DNA from: Sapria himalayana
Lineage: Eukaryota > Streptophyta > Magnoliopsida > Malpighiales > Rafflesiaceae
Length of the DNA stretch: 64,000 nucleotides
Assembly (NCBI GenBank): GCA_029783825.1
Contig: JAREIK010008136.1
Span: 54,492-118,491, forward strand
Reading direction: 5' to 3'
Each line of letters starts with the position of its first letter. Position 1 is the first letter of the stretch. The notes below the pieces were generated by a model. The model was not told the origin of the DNA, ran no database searches, and worked only from the letters and a program-made list of their open reading frames with translations. Made by a program: the position numbers and the translations under genes. Below, one piece after another: positions 28,232 to 39,479 of the stretch.

Positions 28232-28855
28232 ATATATATATAACTAAATGTTTAACAATATATAATTTTTTATATATATATCATATGTATACTAACATAT
28301 AACTATAAATAATTCTATCTTACTATGTATAACTATAAAAACATATAGATAACTATATTTAAATATATAATTAACAAAATTTATGTAATATACATTTTTA
28401 TATTAGTATAAAAAATATATTTTAGTATATCCATACCTATACATAACTATATGTATACATATATGAAATTATATGATAAAAATATAGATATACATGTATA
28501 AATATAAGTATAACTATACGTGTAACTATATGTATAACTACATGTAACAATATTTATAATTATATGTATAAAAACATACAACACAATGTTTAACTATATG
28601 TGTATTACTATATATATATATTCTTAAAACTATAAATATCTTAATATAAATAAATATAATTTTATTTTTAATTATTTATACATATATGTATACTTATATG
28701 TAAATCTAGAAAATTGTTTATAACTTTGTATATATTTATTTATATTTACTTATAACTACTTTTATGCATATATCTATATATAATTATATGTTTAACTATA
28801 TGTAACTATTTATAAATACATTTACTATATGTATCCTAACAAATAATTATATATG
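26940..28855. repeat. AT-rich satellite with a 0.5-0.6-kb higher-order period
   Basis: At short range it is a mesh of TATAACTATATGTATAACTA-like words. At long range the landmark CGTGTAA recurs at 27401, 27922 and 28519, with matching flanks (CATGTATAAATATAAG before, CACATGTAACTATATTTATA-like after), so there is a longer unit of about 520-600 bases in three to four copies. A phase marker GTAAATCTATATATT-like recurs near 27061, 28088 and 28700. TA runs (for example 28186-28242) account for part of the length difference. Confidence 0.8.
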
Positions 28856-29109
28856 GGATAATATTAATTTGTTGAACTCATTTGAAATTAAATGGCAAAA
28901 GATATAATATCAACAATATTTAAGCGCGTAGCATCAGAGTGTCTATTGATCAGGCTCATATATGGTATAATACAAATAAGGGTCATACTCTTACCTAATC
29001 TCAGCCCTTGGGCCTCAGGCTCAAATATGAACTTGTGTATAACAAAAGATGTAATATTTGATAGGTTTATACAGAAGAAATTTTATTTTCTTTTATATAA
29101 TTTTTAATT

Positions 29110-29465
29110 ATAATACTGCACTCTCTATCTGTCTCTCTCTCTCCCTCTCTAATTCTTTCTATCACTCAATTCCTCTTTTCATTGTGTCACTCTATCTCTT
29201 TTGATATTTTCTTCCTTGCTCTCCTTTATTTCTTGTTCTCTTTCTCTCTCTCTCTCCCTCTTTCTCTCTCTCTCTCCTCCCTCTCCCTCTTTCTCTTCCT
29301 CTCTCTTCTCTCTCTCTCCTCTCTCTCCCTTTTCACCATTTCTCTCTCTATCACTCTCCCTCCTTCTCTCTCTCTCTCTCCCCTGTCTCCCCATTTCTCT
29401 ACTGCTCTCTCCCTCTCCCACCTTATCTCTCTCTTTCTTCCTCTCTCCCTCTCCTCATTCAAACA
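29110..29465. repeat. Polypyrimidine CT-rich tract
   Basis: About 350 bases of CTCT/CCCT/TTCT on the plus strand, nearly free of purines for long stretches. Open frames on both strands (Ser-Leu rich forward, Arg-Glu rich reverse) are composition artefacts. It lies about 270 bases before the first recognisable transposase sequence, so it could be promoter or 5' untranslated sequence of that gene, but nothing else shows this. Confidence 0.9.
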
Positions 29466-29731
29466 ACAAATGTCTTTTTTGCTTTCCTTTCTTGTGCATT
29501 ATCGCATTTTGCACCCTTTATTTATTATAACCATGATATCTATTAATCTTTATCATGCTAAAAATTACATTATCTATTAATGTAGATTCTGCAAATGCAT
29601 TGCCTAGATATCATGATATTTAATTTTTAAATATTATCTGTAAATGATTTTATTTAATTATTTGTATATTTGAAGTAATAGAATGTTTATTCAAAATAAT
29701 GATTAGGCATTATTTTTTGTAAATAAAACAT

Positions 29732-31293
29732 GGCAACTTGAGCTCAGATCGTTACTGGATGTACATAAGGGGTATTAATGGATTTTTGAATAAAGATTTT
29801 TTTGACTGGGCTGGAAACTTTTAATTAATTTTGTATCTAGTCAATCGAGATTGATGGATGGAGACAAAATTAAGTGTCCAAGTAATCATTGCAAGTGTCA
29901 AAATATCATTTTTCTTGATGCAAACACTCTAAGATATCATTTGGCTAAATATGGCTTTGTGCCAAATTATTTTATTTGGTTTTATCATGGGAAAAAGTAG
30001 AATGGCTCAGAATAATGACCAAATTAATGGTATTGAATCATTATCTTGTGGCGAAAAATCATCAAACACATACCATAGAATGATCACGGAAGCTGCTAGT
30101 GTAGACTTCAATATGGATTACGTGGATGAACCACCTAATCCTGAAGCTCAGAAATTTTATGAAATACTTAAAGTTGCAAATAAAGAGTTGTGGCATGGTT
30201 GTAAAACACATTCACAATTGTCACATGTGGCTCGACTAATGAGGATTGAATCAGAAAATCATATGTCTAAGAAATTATATGATCAGGTGACAAAACTGAT
30301 GAATGAGATTATTCTAGATATTAATTTGATCACTTATAACTTTTACAACACAAAGAAGTTACTACGAGGAATGGGTTTACCAGTGAACAAAATTGATTGT
30401 TGTTTAAATGGATGCATGTTATTTTGGCGGTGATAGTGATTTACTTAGCTGTATGTTTTGTAATCATCCTCGATTTATGAAGGCACCTCATTGTAGATAC
30501 ATGACAAAAATTGATGGTTGTCTTTTAGAAGATGTATTATTTTCCATTAATTCCTCAATTATAGAAACTATATTCATCAAATACTACAGCAAATGATATG
30601 AGGTGACATTTCGAGCATGAAGTTGAAGAAGGGGTAATGCGTCATTCATTAGATTCACCTACTTGGAAGCATTTTAATTATATACATCAAGATTTTGTAG
30701 TAGAAAGTCGAAATGTGCGATTGGGTATCTACACGGATGGATTTTAGCCATTTGGGCAATCTGGACATTAGTATTCAACATGGCCAGTGATAGTGACACC
30801 GTATAACTTGCCTCCATGGTTGTGTATGTAGGAGCAATATATGTTATTGTCAATATTGGTTCCAGGGCCAAAAAATTCGAAAGACATGCTGGATGTTTCT
30901 TACAGCCTCTTATTTTAGAGTTAACTCATTTATGGGATGTTGGCATGAATACATGTGATATCTCAAAGAAGAAGAATTTTATTATGCTGGCAGCCCTTAT
31001 GTGGATGGTAAGTGACTTTCCTTCATATTCAATATTGTCTGGTTGGAGTACTATAAAACAATTACAATGCCTTATTGCATGATGAATTCTGATACATTTA
31101 CCCTCATATTTAGTGGTGAACAATAATGGTTTGATAACCATCGTAAGTTTCTACCTGTGAATCATACATTTCAAAGAAATAGAACTACATTTAGAAAAAA
31201 TAAAACTGTGATGACAATTGCCCTAGCACTTTGTTCAAGAGATGATTATGATAGAGATTCAAAGTTTGGATTTAACGAAAGTAACTAAAAAGG
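29732..31293 (+). pseudogene. CACTA tnp2-type transposase, 5' part
   Basis: The frame starting near 29735 gives NLSSDRYWMYIRG, the start of the Transposase-associated domain, and continues through DGDKIKCPSNHCKCQN to YFIWFYHG at about 29995. The tnp2 transposase core follows: ELWHGCKTHSQLSHVARLM (about 30187), NFYNTKKLLRGMGLPVNKID, CCLNGCMLF, then after a frameshift CNHPRFMKAPHCRYM, EEGVMRHSLDSPTWKHFN, TDGFXPFGQSG with a stop at X, a TPYNLPPW-like segment, SKKKNFIMLAALMWMVSDFP and GWSTIKQL. The order matches plant tnp2 proteins, but there are at least four frameshifts or stops, so no functional protein is possible. The gene is interrupted at 31294 by a LINE and resumes at 37325. The CDS start is not intact; the frame opens upstream of 29747 only with a base shift near 29733. 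Confidence 0.9.
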
Positions 31294-31311
31294 AAGCTAC
31301 TGGAAGTAATA
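31294..31311. repeat. Left target-site duplication of the LINE
   Basis: AAGCTACTGGAAGTAATA, 18 bases, identical to 37325-37342. Together they bracket the LINE. Confidence 0.95.
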
Positions 31312-31333
31312 TAAAAAAAAAGCCGAACGTATA

Positions 31334-31840
31334 ATGAAGATTATCCAGGATGAAGGAACTTCGAAAGAGCCGAACGTGGGGATAGAGAATGAGGTTAGCT
31401 TAAATAAAGGATGGGAGGAGGTAAAACACAAGAGAAAATATAAAAATAAAGCATCTAAAACAAGAATTGTATTGAAAGAAAGTCTAGATGATGATGCGTG
31501 TATAGATGAGGATCTTCTAGATTTTCTTGAAGAAGATTCGGTAATTTTCAGTTGCCCTTCAATTCATAAGAGTGAAGAATCTCAAGAAGAGCCTGAGGCG
31601 AAAGCAAAGGATGATATATATGTTTATAATGAAGATTGGGGGAATCTATCGAGAACCCAATCCATGGAGGCCCTAAAGCAAATGGCCATGGTGCTTGGAA
31701 AGCAGGTAAAATATAAGGAGATTAGGTATGAATTTCCTCACACTCCTAAAACAGTAAGAAACTCAAAAAAATATGCTAATAGCTCTTATGAATCTAAGCG
31801 CACAACTCGAGCTCAAGCTAAATTAGTTTTTAATGGATAG
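31334..31840 (+). pseudogene. LINE ORF1, C-terminal remnant
   Basis: A 168-codon frame with no recognisable nucleic-acid-binding core. Its residues are mostly acidic and basic, with stretches such as NKGWEEVKHKRKYKNKASK and DEDLLDFLEEDSVIFSCPS. Plant L1 ORF1 proteins are usually several hundred residues with a DUF4283-type domain and a CCHC knuckle. Both are absent, so this looks like the tail of ORF1 left by 5' truncation, and the ATG at 31334 is probably internal. Its stop (31838-31840) overlaps the ORF2 ATG at 31833 by 8 bases. Confidence 0.65.
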
Positions 31841-34800
31841 ATGCCTATATTGGAATGTTAGGGGGATAGCTAATAGCCCCACGATAAATAGGTTAAGACT
31901 TTTAATTAAAGAACACAAATCTCACTACTGATTATTGCAGAACCAATGGTTCTGCAAGATCAACTAAATAAATATAGAGAAATTTTAGGATTTAATAAGG
32001 CGTATGCTAATCTAAATAGTAAACTCTGGATTTTATGGCACAGTAAATTGAAAATTGAAATAATAAAAAGTATTGAACAAATAGTACATTTCAAATTAGA
32101 TAAGAACACAAATCAAATAATCTCAGCAGTTTATGCAAAAAATGACAAACAATCTAGGTTGGCCCTATGGGAAGAAATGAAAGATATAGCAAGTAGAAAT
32201 TTACCTTGGTTTATAGGAGGCGACTTTAACATAATTAGAAGCCCTCAAGAAAAGAAGGGAGGCAAACCGCCGGATAAGGTAGCCATGAAACAATTTAACG
32301 ATACAATAGCCATTACGAATCTAATGGAAATTGATTTCACCGGCTCAAGATATACCTGGTGCAACAATTGGAAAAAAAGAGGAGTTATCTGGGCCCGACT
32401 GGATAGGATTATGTGTAACATAAAGTGGGTCACCTCACAAGGGATTACGGGGCTTAGACACTTAAATAGAACTTGCTCTGACCATAACCCCCTGCTTATC
32501 ACGATTCAAAGTAACCAGGGTAATACATCTAATTTTAAATTTCAAAATATGTGGGTAAAGCATGCGAGCTTTACAGGACTCATCAGAGAGTCCTGGAAAG
32601 AACCAGCAGAGGGTAAACCGATGCAAGTTCTATCAATTAAACTTCTGAGGCTAAAAGCTTGTTTAAAAACATGGAATAAAGAGGTTTTTGGAAAATTAAA
32701 TCAGGAGCTAAAAAACTTAGAGGAAAAAGTAGCCAAGCTGGAGGATGATTTTGACTCCACGAATAACTATGAAACTCGGATAGAATTAAGCAAGGCTAAA
32801 GGAGAATTGAGATTAAAATTACACATGGAAGAAATTTATTGGAAACAACGCAAAAATAAAATGGTTAAAGGATGGGGATAGCAATACTAAATTTTTTTAT
32901 AATATGTCTAAAATAAAATCCCAAAAAAATAAAATTAAAGGTCTAATAAATAGAGAAGGGAAATGGGTAGAGGAAAAGGAAATAGGTGCTCTCTTTAAAA
33001 ATTTCTTTGAAAATCAACTATGTAGTCAGTCAAGTAGGACAGATAATTCTCTAATGCAAGAGATCAGGATGACCATTACGAAAGCTCAGAACCAATTAAT
33101 GGAATCGATCCCAGAAGAACCATAAGTCAAAGAAGCTGTCTTTAGCCTGGATAAAGATAGTGCTGCAGGACCTGATGGTTGGAACAACTATTTTTATCAG
33201 GTAAACTGAAACACGATTAAAACTGAGCTAGTCCCTGTAATTGCAAGTTTTTTTGTAGGGGCGGAAATTCCAAAATCATGGGCAAAATCTTATATAGTAC
33301 TAATTCCTAAAAAAGAATCAACACAGAAATGTGAGGATTATAGACCAATAAGTTTTTGTAATGCTATGTATAAAATATTAGCCAAAATATTACAAAACAG
33401 GCTAAGCTTAATTTTACCTACTATAATATCTCAGGAACAAACTGGATTTGTTAAAAACAGATTAATGATTGATAATATAAAACTTGCATCAGAAATGATG
33501 AAAGAAATATGTGGTAAAGCTAGAGGAAAAAACTTAGTGGTCAAACTAGATCTATCGAAAGCCTTCGATAGAGTGGAATGGGATACCCTTTTCTTTGTGT
33601 TAAGAAGTTTTGGCTTCTCTGAGCTGACCATAGATTTAATTTATAGATGTATTTTAAGCACCTGGGTAAGAGTCCTGGTAAATGGTAAGTTAAGTGAGGA
33701 ATTTAAACCAAATAAAAGTTTAAGCCAAGGGGATCTGTTATCCCCCTTCTTTTTGATATATATATATAGAACTATTAATACGAAACTTGAACAAGAAAAT
33801 ATCCGAAGGTAAAATAATGTCATTCAGACAACCAAGGAATACACCCAGAATAGGTTGTTTAGCATACGCAGATGACTTTATAATATTACTAATGCTAGCA
33901 CAAAGTCTTTAATGAATCTTACGGATCTTCTGCAAATATTTGAAAAATAAATAGGACAAATGGTTAATAAAAGTAAATGTCAGTTTATGCTTGCAAAAAA
34001 TGCAAAACCAAAGTTAGTAGATAAAATAAAAAATATCACAGGTTTCGTGGAAATTAAAGGGGCATTAATGTATCTAGGTTGTCCGATATATGAGGGGAGG
34101 TTGAAGGAAGAATATCTAACCTACCTTCAAGACAAATTAAGAAAGAAAATAGCAGGATGGAAAGAAGAGCTCCTTGGATTTGGGGGGAGAATTACGCTGC
34201 TTTCACATGTATTACAAAGCACATTCACACACATTTTATCAGTGATACATCCCCCAAAAAAATTTATTAAAAAACTCGAATCAGAAATGGCAAACTTCTT
34301 ATGGGGTAAAAAACAAGGCAGAAATAAACTACACTGGAAGGACTGGAAAAGTATCTGTTATCCGAAAGAGGAAGCAGGCTTAGGTCTTATGAGCCTTCAG
34401 GACTCGGCAGCTGCCTGGGACTGTAAAAGCTGGTGGAGTCTTAAAGAAAGTGATAATCTATGGGCTAAATATATGCGGGTAAAATATTTAGATAATAAAA
34501 ATAAGACTTCTAAGAAAGCTTCGAATAGTTGGAAGTCAATGGAAAAACAAAAAGAGATAGTAAACTCACACTCTATACTAAAAAAGAGTGGCTGGAAATG
34601 GACGTTAACACCACAAGGAAACTTTTCTCTCAAATCGGCAAAAGATTTGGTTAGAAAGAAAAAACCGGTGCAAACTCTATTTAAATGGGTATGGAAAGAA
34701 AATGTCCCGCAAAAAATACGCTCCTTCACATGGAAGGCATTATTGAACGCCATACCGGTAGATAGAAATGTACAAAAGAAAGGGATAAACATGGCTTCAC

Positions 34801-35738
34801 GATGCGAATGCTGTTCTCAAGCGGTGGAAACAACTGATCACTTGCTCTCGAATGGCCCCATTGCAGCAGAAATATGGAGAGAGATGGAAGGGAAAAAAAG
34901 AATATGTAAAATAGAAGATGGATTAATAGATAAAGTTAAAAAATGGGGAAAAGTAAACATGAAAAGCCCCACCAGGAAATGGCTTAGTCAGAAACTGCCG
35001 CATCTAATTATCTGGTGCATTGGAAATCTAGAAACAAAAGTAAATATGAAAATATAAGGATGAACTTAACAGAAATTATAAAAGATATTAAAAAGGAAAT
35101 ATATAATATAACAATAATAAAACCGATAGTAATACAAGATTTGGAACAAGAAAAAGAAGCTTGAGAATGAATGGGATCTCACATACAAAGTGATAAAACA
35201 ACAATGGGCTAAATGTATACAGTGGAATGCTCCACCGGTTGGTAAACTTTCACTTAATAAGGATGGTAGTTTTAGCAGGGACACTGGAATAGCAGGAGGA
35301 GGCGGGGTAATAAGAGATCATTCAGGGACAGTACAGAGAGCATTTACCAGAGCTAGTAGGGCATCCTTGGGGTTAGAATCAGAAATTAGAGCATTAAAAT
35401 CAGGGTTAGAGATATGTAAGCAGCTAAATTTTAAAAACATTGTAGTTCAGGTAGACTCAAAATTACTAGTTGATACGGTAATAAATAAGAAAATATTATG
35501 GAGGTATGAAGAGGATCTAGAAGTTATTCTAAATCTTCTGAAAGAACTGAATGCCTCAATAACACATATATATAGAGAAGCCAATAATCTAGTGGATTTT
35601 CTATTTAAAATAGGTACCACCAGAGGAAATATAGATTATAATGAGAAATTCATGCCAAATAAACTAAAAGGAATAGCATGTCTAGATAAAATGGGTTTTC
35701 CTTATATAAGAACAAATAAACAGATCATGAAGATATGA
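31833..35738 (+). pseudogene. LINE ORF2: APE endonuclease, reverse transcriptase, RNase H
   Basis: From the ATG at 31833 the reading is LYWNVRGIANSP. A one-base frameshift near 31926 precedes IIAEPMV. The endonuclease motifs are all visible: AEP, GDFN (about 32220), SRYTW, LDRIMC and SDHNPL (32480). A shift near 32870 precedes the linker NTKFFYN, and stops occur at about 33123 and 33207. Reverse-transcriptase motifs are AAGPDGW, VLIPKKES, DYRPISFCNA, KLDLSKAFD (33543-33569), SLSQGDLLSPF and YADD (33865-33876, in another frame). The zinc region VPQKIRSFTWKALL with CECC follows at about 34700-34840. The last frame, 35190-35738, is RNase H-like, with NKDGS, SEIRAL, VQVDSK and EANNLVDFL. Catalytic residues are largely kept, but the frame is broken at least six times, so no full protein can be made. 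Confidence 0.93.
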
Positions 35739-37324
35739 CAGATGGAGCTAAATGGATATATATGAAGGAGATCCCATAGTAGTATATATTAATTCTGCAT
35801 TTCGGCAGAATGGTACATAGCTATACTGAATGGTTGTTAAATTAATATGTATGTAATTTAGAATTTCTGCATATCCAAAACACCTGCTAATTCCGCATTT
35901 TGGCAGAAGTCGATAGTCTCTGCAGAAAGGTTGTTTTTAATTTTCTTTACAGGACAATATATATTCTGTCCTTTCCTTTCAGTATGTTAAAGGGGAGTAA
36001 TCGTTAAAAAAGGATTTATGTTGTATTAGTTTAATCAAGAATAAGGGTAGTAGGGTGTAAAGTTATGGTAGGCACGGTTGTTGTTTCTTTGTTTTCTCTT
36101 TGGTTTTGTTCTAGGATCAACAGTGAATACGCGATGAAAGAAGAAGACTCGAATCTCGTGAAGATTTGAGCCAGACGCACAGGGGAAAGGAGGGATAGTT
36201 GCTGTCTATTGCTGCCCCCTGTTGCTGTCAGGAGTACTCCCGCTGCTGAAACAAATATAACCACTAGAGTGGAAAGACTCCCTGCTGATACAGAGAGCGG
36301 CTTCTTTGTAATATTGGCTAGGGTTCATCTCATAAGACAGAAAGATGAGGGAATGGAAAAGATAAGAGACTCATATCTTAAAATCTCCTGGTCCTGAAGG
36401 GGATTAACAGAAACTGAGGAGAATAATTAAAAAGGGAAAAATGGTAAGAAGCCTAAGTTTCAGTGTGCTGTTTGCGCCGTTTTGCTTAACTATTTTACAG
36501 GTACGAAAACTGGACTTCAATTCTAATCGAGCTGTGTGCAAGTTGGGCATACAACACAGGCTCTAATCTACTCTTCTTACTGCCAATGTATCTTTGTTCT
36601 TGCTGTTTTAGTTGATTCTGGAAGTCTGTAACTTAGGCTTGGTGTTTGTTTTTGAAACTCTGGAAGTCTGTAGGAATTAGAAGAGTCCTAGATAGTTAGT
36701 CAATGTATGCATCATTTCAAATGGGAGATCAGCAAAAGGAAGATAGCTGGAATTATTCCTAAAGCACTTCAAGAGGAAGTAGGATACAAAGAACAAGAGA
36801 TATTCTCTTCGTGGTATCAGGCAAAAGGAAGGTAAGTAATGGACCCTTTATTTGAAAAATTTGATACTTTTGCTTCATGTAGGATATATCACAAGTGGGA
36901 TCGTTTAATGAAATGAAAATGGGACTAGATATACTCAAATGTTAAAGAATGAACATGGACAAGTGATTTGAAATTTATAGGCTGGATTGCCGAATTTGGA
37001 AGAGGAAGCTGTGAGGGAGCATGCTGGTCGGAGCTGATAGAGTTACACACTTCACAAAGATTTAAGGTTTCAAAGATAGCACGGGAAAGATATATACAAA
37101 GTTCAATAGAGGAAGCAAATTTCATAGCAAGATCTATCAAGAATACCGAGATGTCTTATAAAGTTAGGAAAGATTATGAGTTAATTAAAATTATGGATTG
37201 TTACATATCTCTAACTTAGGAATTGAGTATAAAAGGGAAATGGGTAGATGTAGCTTGTACGAATGGTATTCCTCCGCCAAAAGAGAGGGTTCTAATTAAT
37301 AATAAACAAAACCATAAAAAAAAA
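35739..37324 (+). other. LINE 3' trailer and poly-A tail
   Basis: About 1.59 kb between the RNase H stop and the target-site duplication, ending CATAAAAAAAAAAA. Long for a LINE 3' untranslated region. It includes a GC-richer stretch at 36060-36330 and a short open frame at about 36950-37219 (GWIAEFGRGSCEGACWSEL) that I do not recognise. It might have carried a lost extension of ORF2 or a piece picked up by read-through. Confidence 0.6.
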
Positions 37325-37342
37325 AAGCTACTGGAAGTAATA
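37325..37342. repeat. Right target-site duplication of the LINE
   Basis: AAGCTACTGGAAGTAATA, identical to 31294-31311. The tnp2 reading continues directly after it (CCAATAGGCAAATTATTTGG). Confidence 0.95.
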
Positions 37343-39300
37343 GACCAATAGGCAAATTATTTGGCTGGAGGAAACGTAGTATTTTTGGGACTTGCCCTAT
37401 TGGAAGTCGAATTTAATTCATCATAACTTAGATGTAATGCATATTTAAAAAAAATATTTTGACAATGTTTTCAACACTATCCTTAATGTAGACAGAAAAA
37501 CAAAAGATACTTTAAAATCAAGACAAGTGCTGAATGATTATAGTCAGTGTCCTGAATTGAAACTGAATGAGGGAACAAGTAAATTCTCTAAAGCTTGCTA
37601 CACACATGATAAGAAGGCAAGACATTTATTGTGTGAATAGGTTAAAATTTTGAAATTCCCTGATGGATATTTGTCAAATATGGGTAGATCCGTATATATG
37701 AAGAATCTTAAGTTATTTGGAATGAAATGTCATGACTGGCATGTATTTATGCAGAGATTAATACCAATTGCATTCCATGAATTACTTCCACTAAGTGATT
37801 GGAAGGACCTTATAGAACTTAGTTTGTTTTTCAAATAGCTAACTACAATCACAATCAAAAAAGATGACTTGGTGAGGCTGGAGAATGACATTCCACTTAT
37901 TATTTGTAAGCTTGAATGGATATTCCCACCCAGTTTTTTGACTCGATGGAGCATTTGCCTCTCCATTTTGTATATGAAGCAATGATTGCATGGCCAGTGA
38001 AATTCAATTGATGTACCCCTTTAAGAGGTAAATACATATAATTTGCTGTGTTTTATTATTTAGTACTTTAAGTATTATTGTAATTTAATCTAATTGAAAC
38101 ATGACATTATGGATGTAGGTATCTTCGTAAGTTGAAATTGAATGTTAGAAACAAGGCAAAAGTTGAAGGTTCAATTTTCAATGCATATTTAGTAGAAGTA
38201 TCATCAATTTATTCTTATTATTTTGAGGATCATATCAATACAAAGAATATAAATGTGCCACAGAATTATGAAGGTCATGTGATGGAAGAAGATGAATCTA
38301 TGGACAAACTATCTTTCTTCAAGAACCCTGGAAGAGTATTTGGAAGAGCAATGAAAATATGTATGACAGATGAAGAGTACAAAGCAACTCGGAGCCACGT
38401 TTTACTTAATTGTGAGGAGGTTGCACCAAATATTGAATATGTATACCCAAATGGTTGCAGATTTAATCATAATTTAATTTTATTTTTAATAGGAATTATT
38501 AAAAATTGATATACATTTTTTCACTCTCTTTTTACATTTGTGCAGTATTTATGTTGAGTTGTTAAAATATAGATATCCAGTAATTTCCAGCAAAGATGTC
38601 GATTATATGCTAGAAACTGAATTTGCGAATTAGTTAAAAAATTATGTGAAAATAATTAAGTTTTATATTTTAAATTATTTAATTTATTAGTATCTTTTAT
38701 TTGTTAATATCGTTTTTTTAATTTTTTCACAGGCAATTGATCCTTCAAATGGAGATTCAAATATTTCATTCAGAATCTAAGTAAAGGCTCGTTTAGATAT
38801 GTTTCAACCTATCCTGAGTATTTTGTTAATGCATATAAATTTCACACAATCGGGCATGGTTCTTATAAAATAACAATGAATAGTGATGTATGCATTAAAT
38901 CCTCAGGTTATAGTGTAGATGAGATTGATCATTATGGTCAACTCAAAGAGGTTATTGAGTTGGAGTATCCGTGATTCGAAAACAATAAGATTGTATTATT
39001 TAAGTGTGAGTGCTTTTTATATGAGCCATTTATTATGACAGTTCAAGCCACTTAGTTATTTATTTTACAAATCTGAGTTTATCTCATAATAAGAAAGTTT
39101 AGTGGGCGATTTGCAAATTCAAAGCTCGATCAAAATTTCAAGTACCAACATCGCAACAAAGAAGTGCAAACTTAGAAATTACACCGGCATTCCAAAAAGA
39201 TGACATAAATAATTTTGAGCCTTTAAATGTAAATGAAGATCCAAAAAATTTATGTGACTCAAATGGTGACAAAATAGAAATTGAAGATGATCATTTTATA
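37343..39300 (+). pseudogene. CACTA tnp2-type transposase, 3' part
   Basis: It resumes with the conserved tail of the tnp2 core: NLDVMHI-like (LDVMHI), NVFNTILNVDRKTKDTLKS, PELKLNEGTSKFSKACYTH, then LKFPDGYLSNMGRSVYMKN, KLFGMKCHDWHVFMQRLIP and FHELLPLSDW, which is the DUF4218 region. IPLIICKLEWIFPPSF and the LRKLKLNVRNKAKVEGSIF segment follow (38128-38175). The DUF4216 region appears at 38780-38980 as YVSTYPEYFVNAYKF, GHGSYKITMNSDVCIKSSG and YGQLKEVIELEYP. Introns (for example around 38030-38115 and 38640-38735) look preserved. Stops and frameshifts are spread through it. It may run to about 39300, ending in an acidic stretch. Confidence 0.88.
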
Positions 39301-39479
39301 TCTGAAGATGTGTTCGAACTTCTATCGGAATCAGACAAAATCTATCACTTTTTTGTTATAATTTTAAATTGTTATAATTTTATTATAAATTTAAATTATA
39401 AAAGATTTTTTACATTTTGTTGGAATCTATCGGTGTGTTTTTATTCGAAAATGCATGCTTGTTCATCATATCCCTATTT

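Larger units (their letters stand above)
31312..37324 (+). mobile_element. L1-type LINE retrotransposon, 5'-truncated, inserted in tnp2
   Basis: Bounded by perfect 18-bp target-site duplications, it carries the C-terminal part of an ORF1, then an ORF2 with endonuclease, reverse transcriptase, zinc-binding and RNase H regions. A 1.6-kb trailer ends in a poly-A tail of about 11 bases. The order and RNase H tail are typical of plant L1 elements. It lies in the same orientation as the tnp2 gene it disrupts. The duplications are identical over 18 bases, while ORF2 holds several stops and frameshifts. Either the element was already defective when it landed, or mutations have by chance spared the duplications. 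Confidence 0.93.

Noticed and set aside
29179..29580. Ser/Leu-rich and Arg/Glu-rich open frames on both strands
   Set aside because: Produced by the CT-rich tract; no initiation context or domain.
32245..34792. Minus-strand open frames across the LINE (for example 32245-32502 and 34397-34792)
   Set aside because: Shadows of ORF2, whose plus-strand translation carries the conserved endonuclease and reverse-transcriptase motifs.
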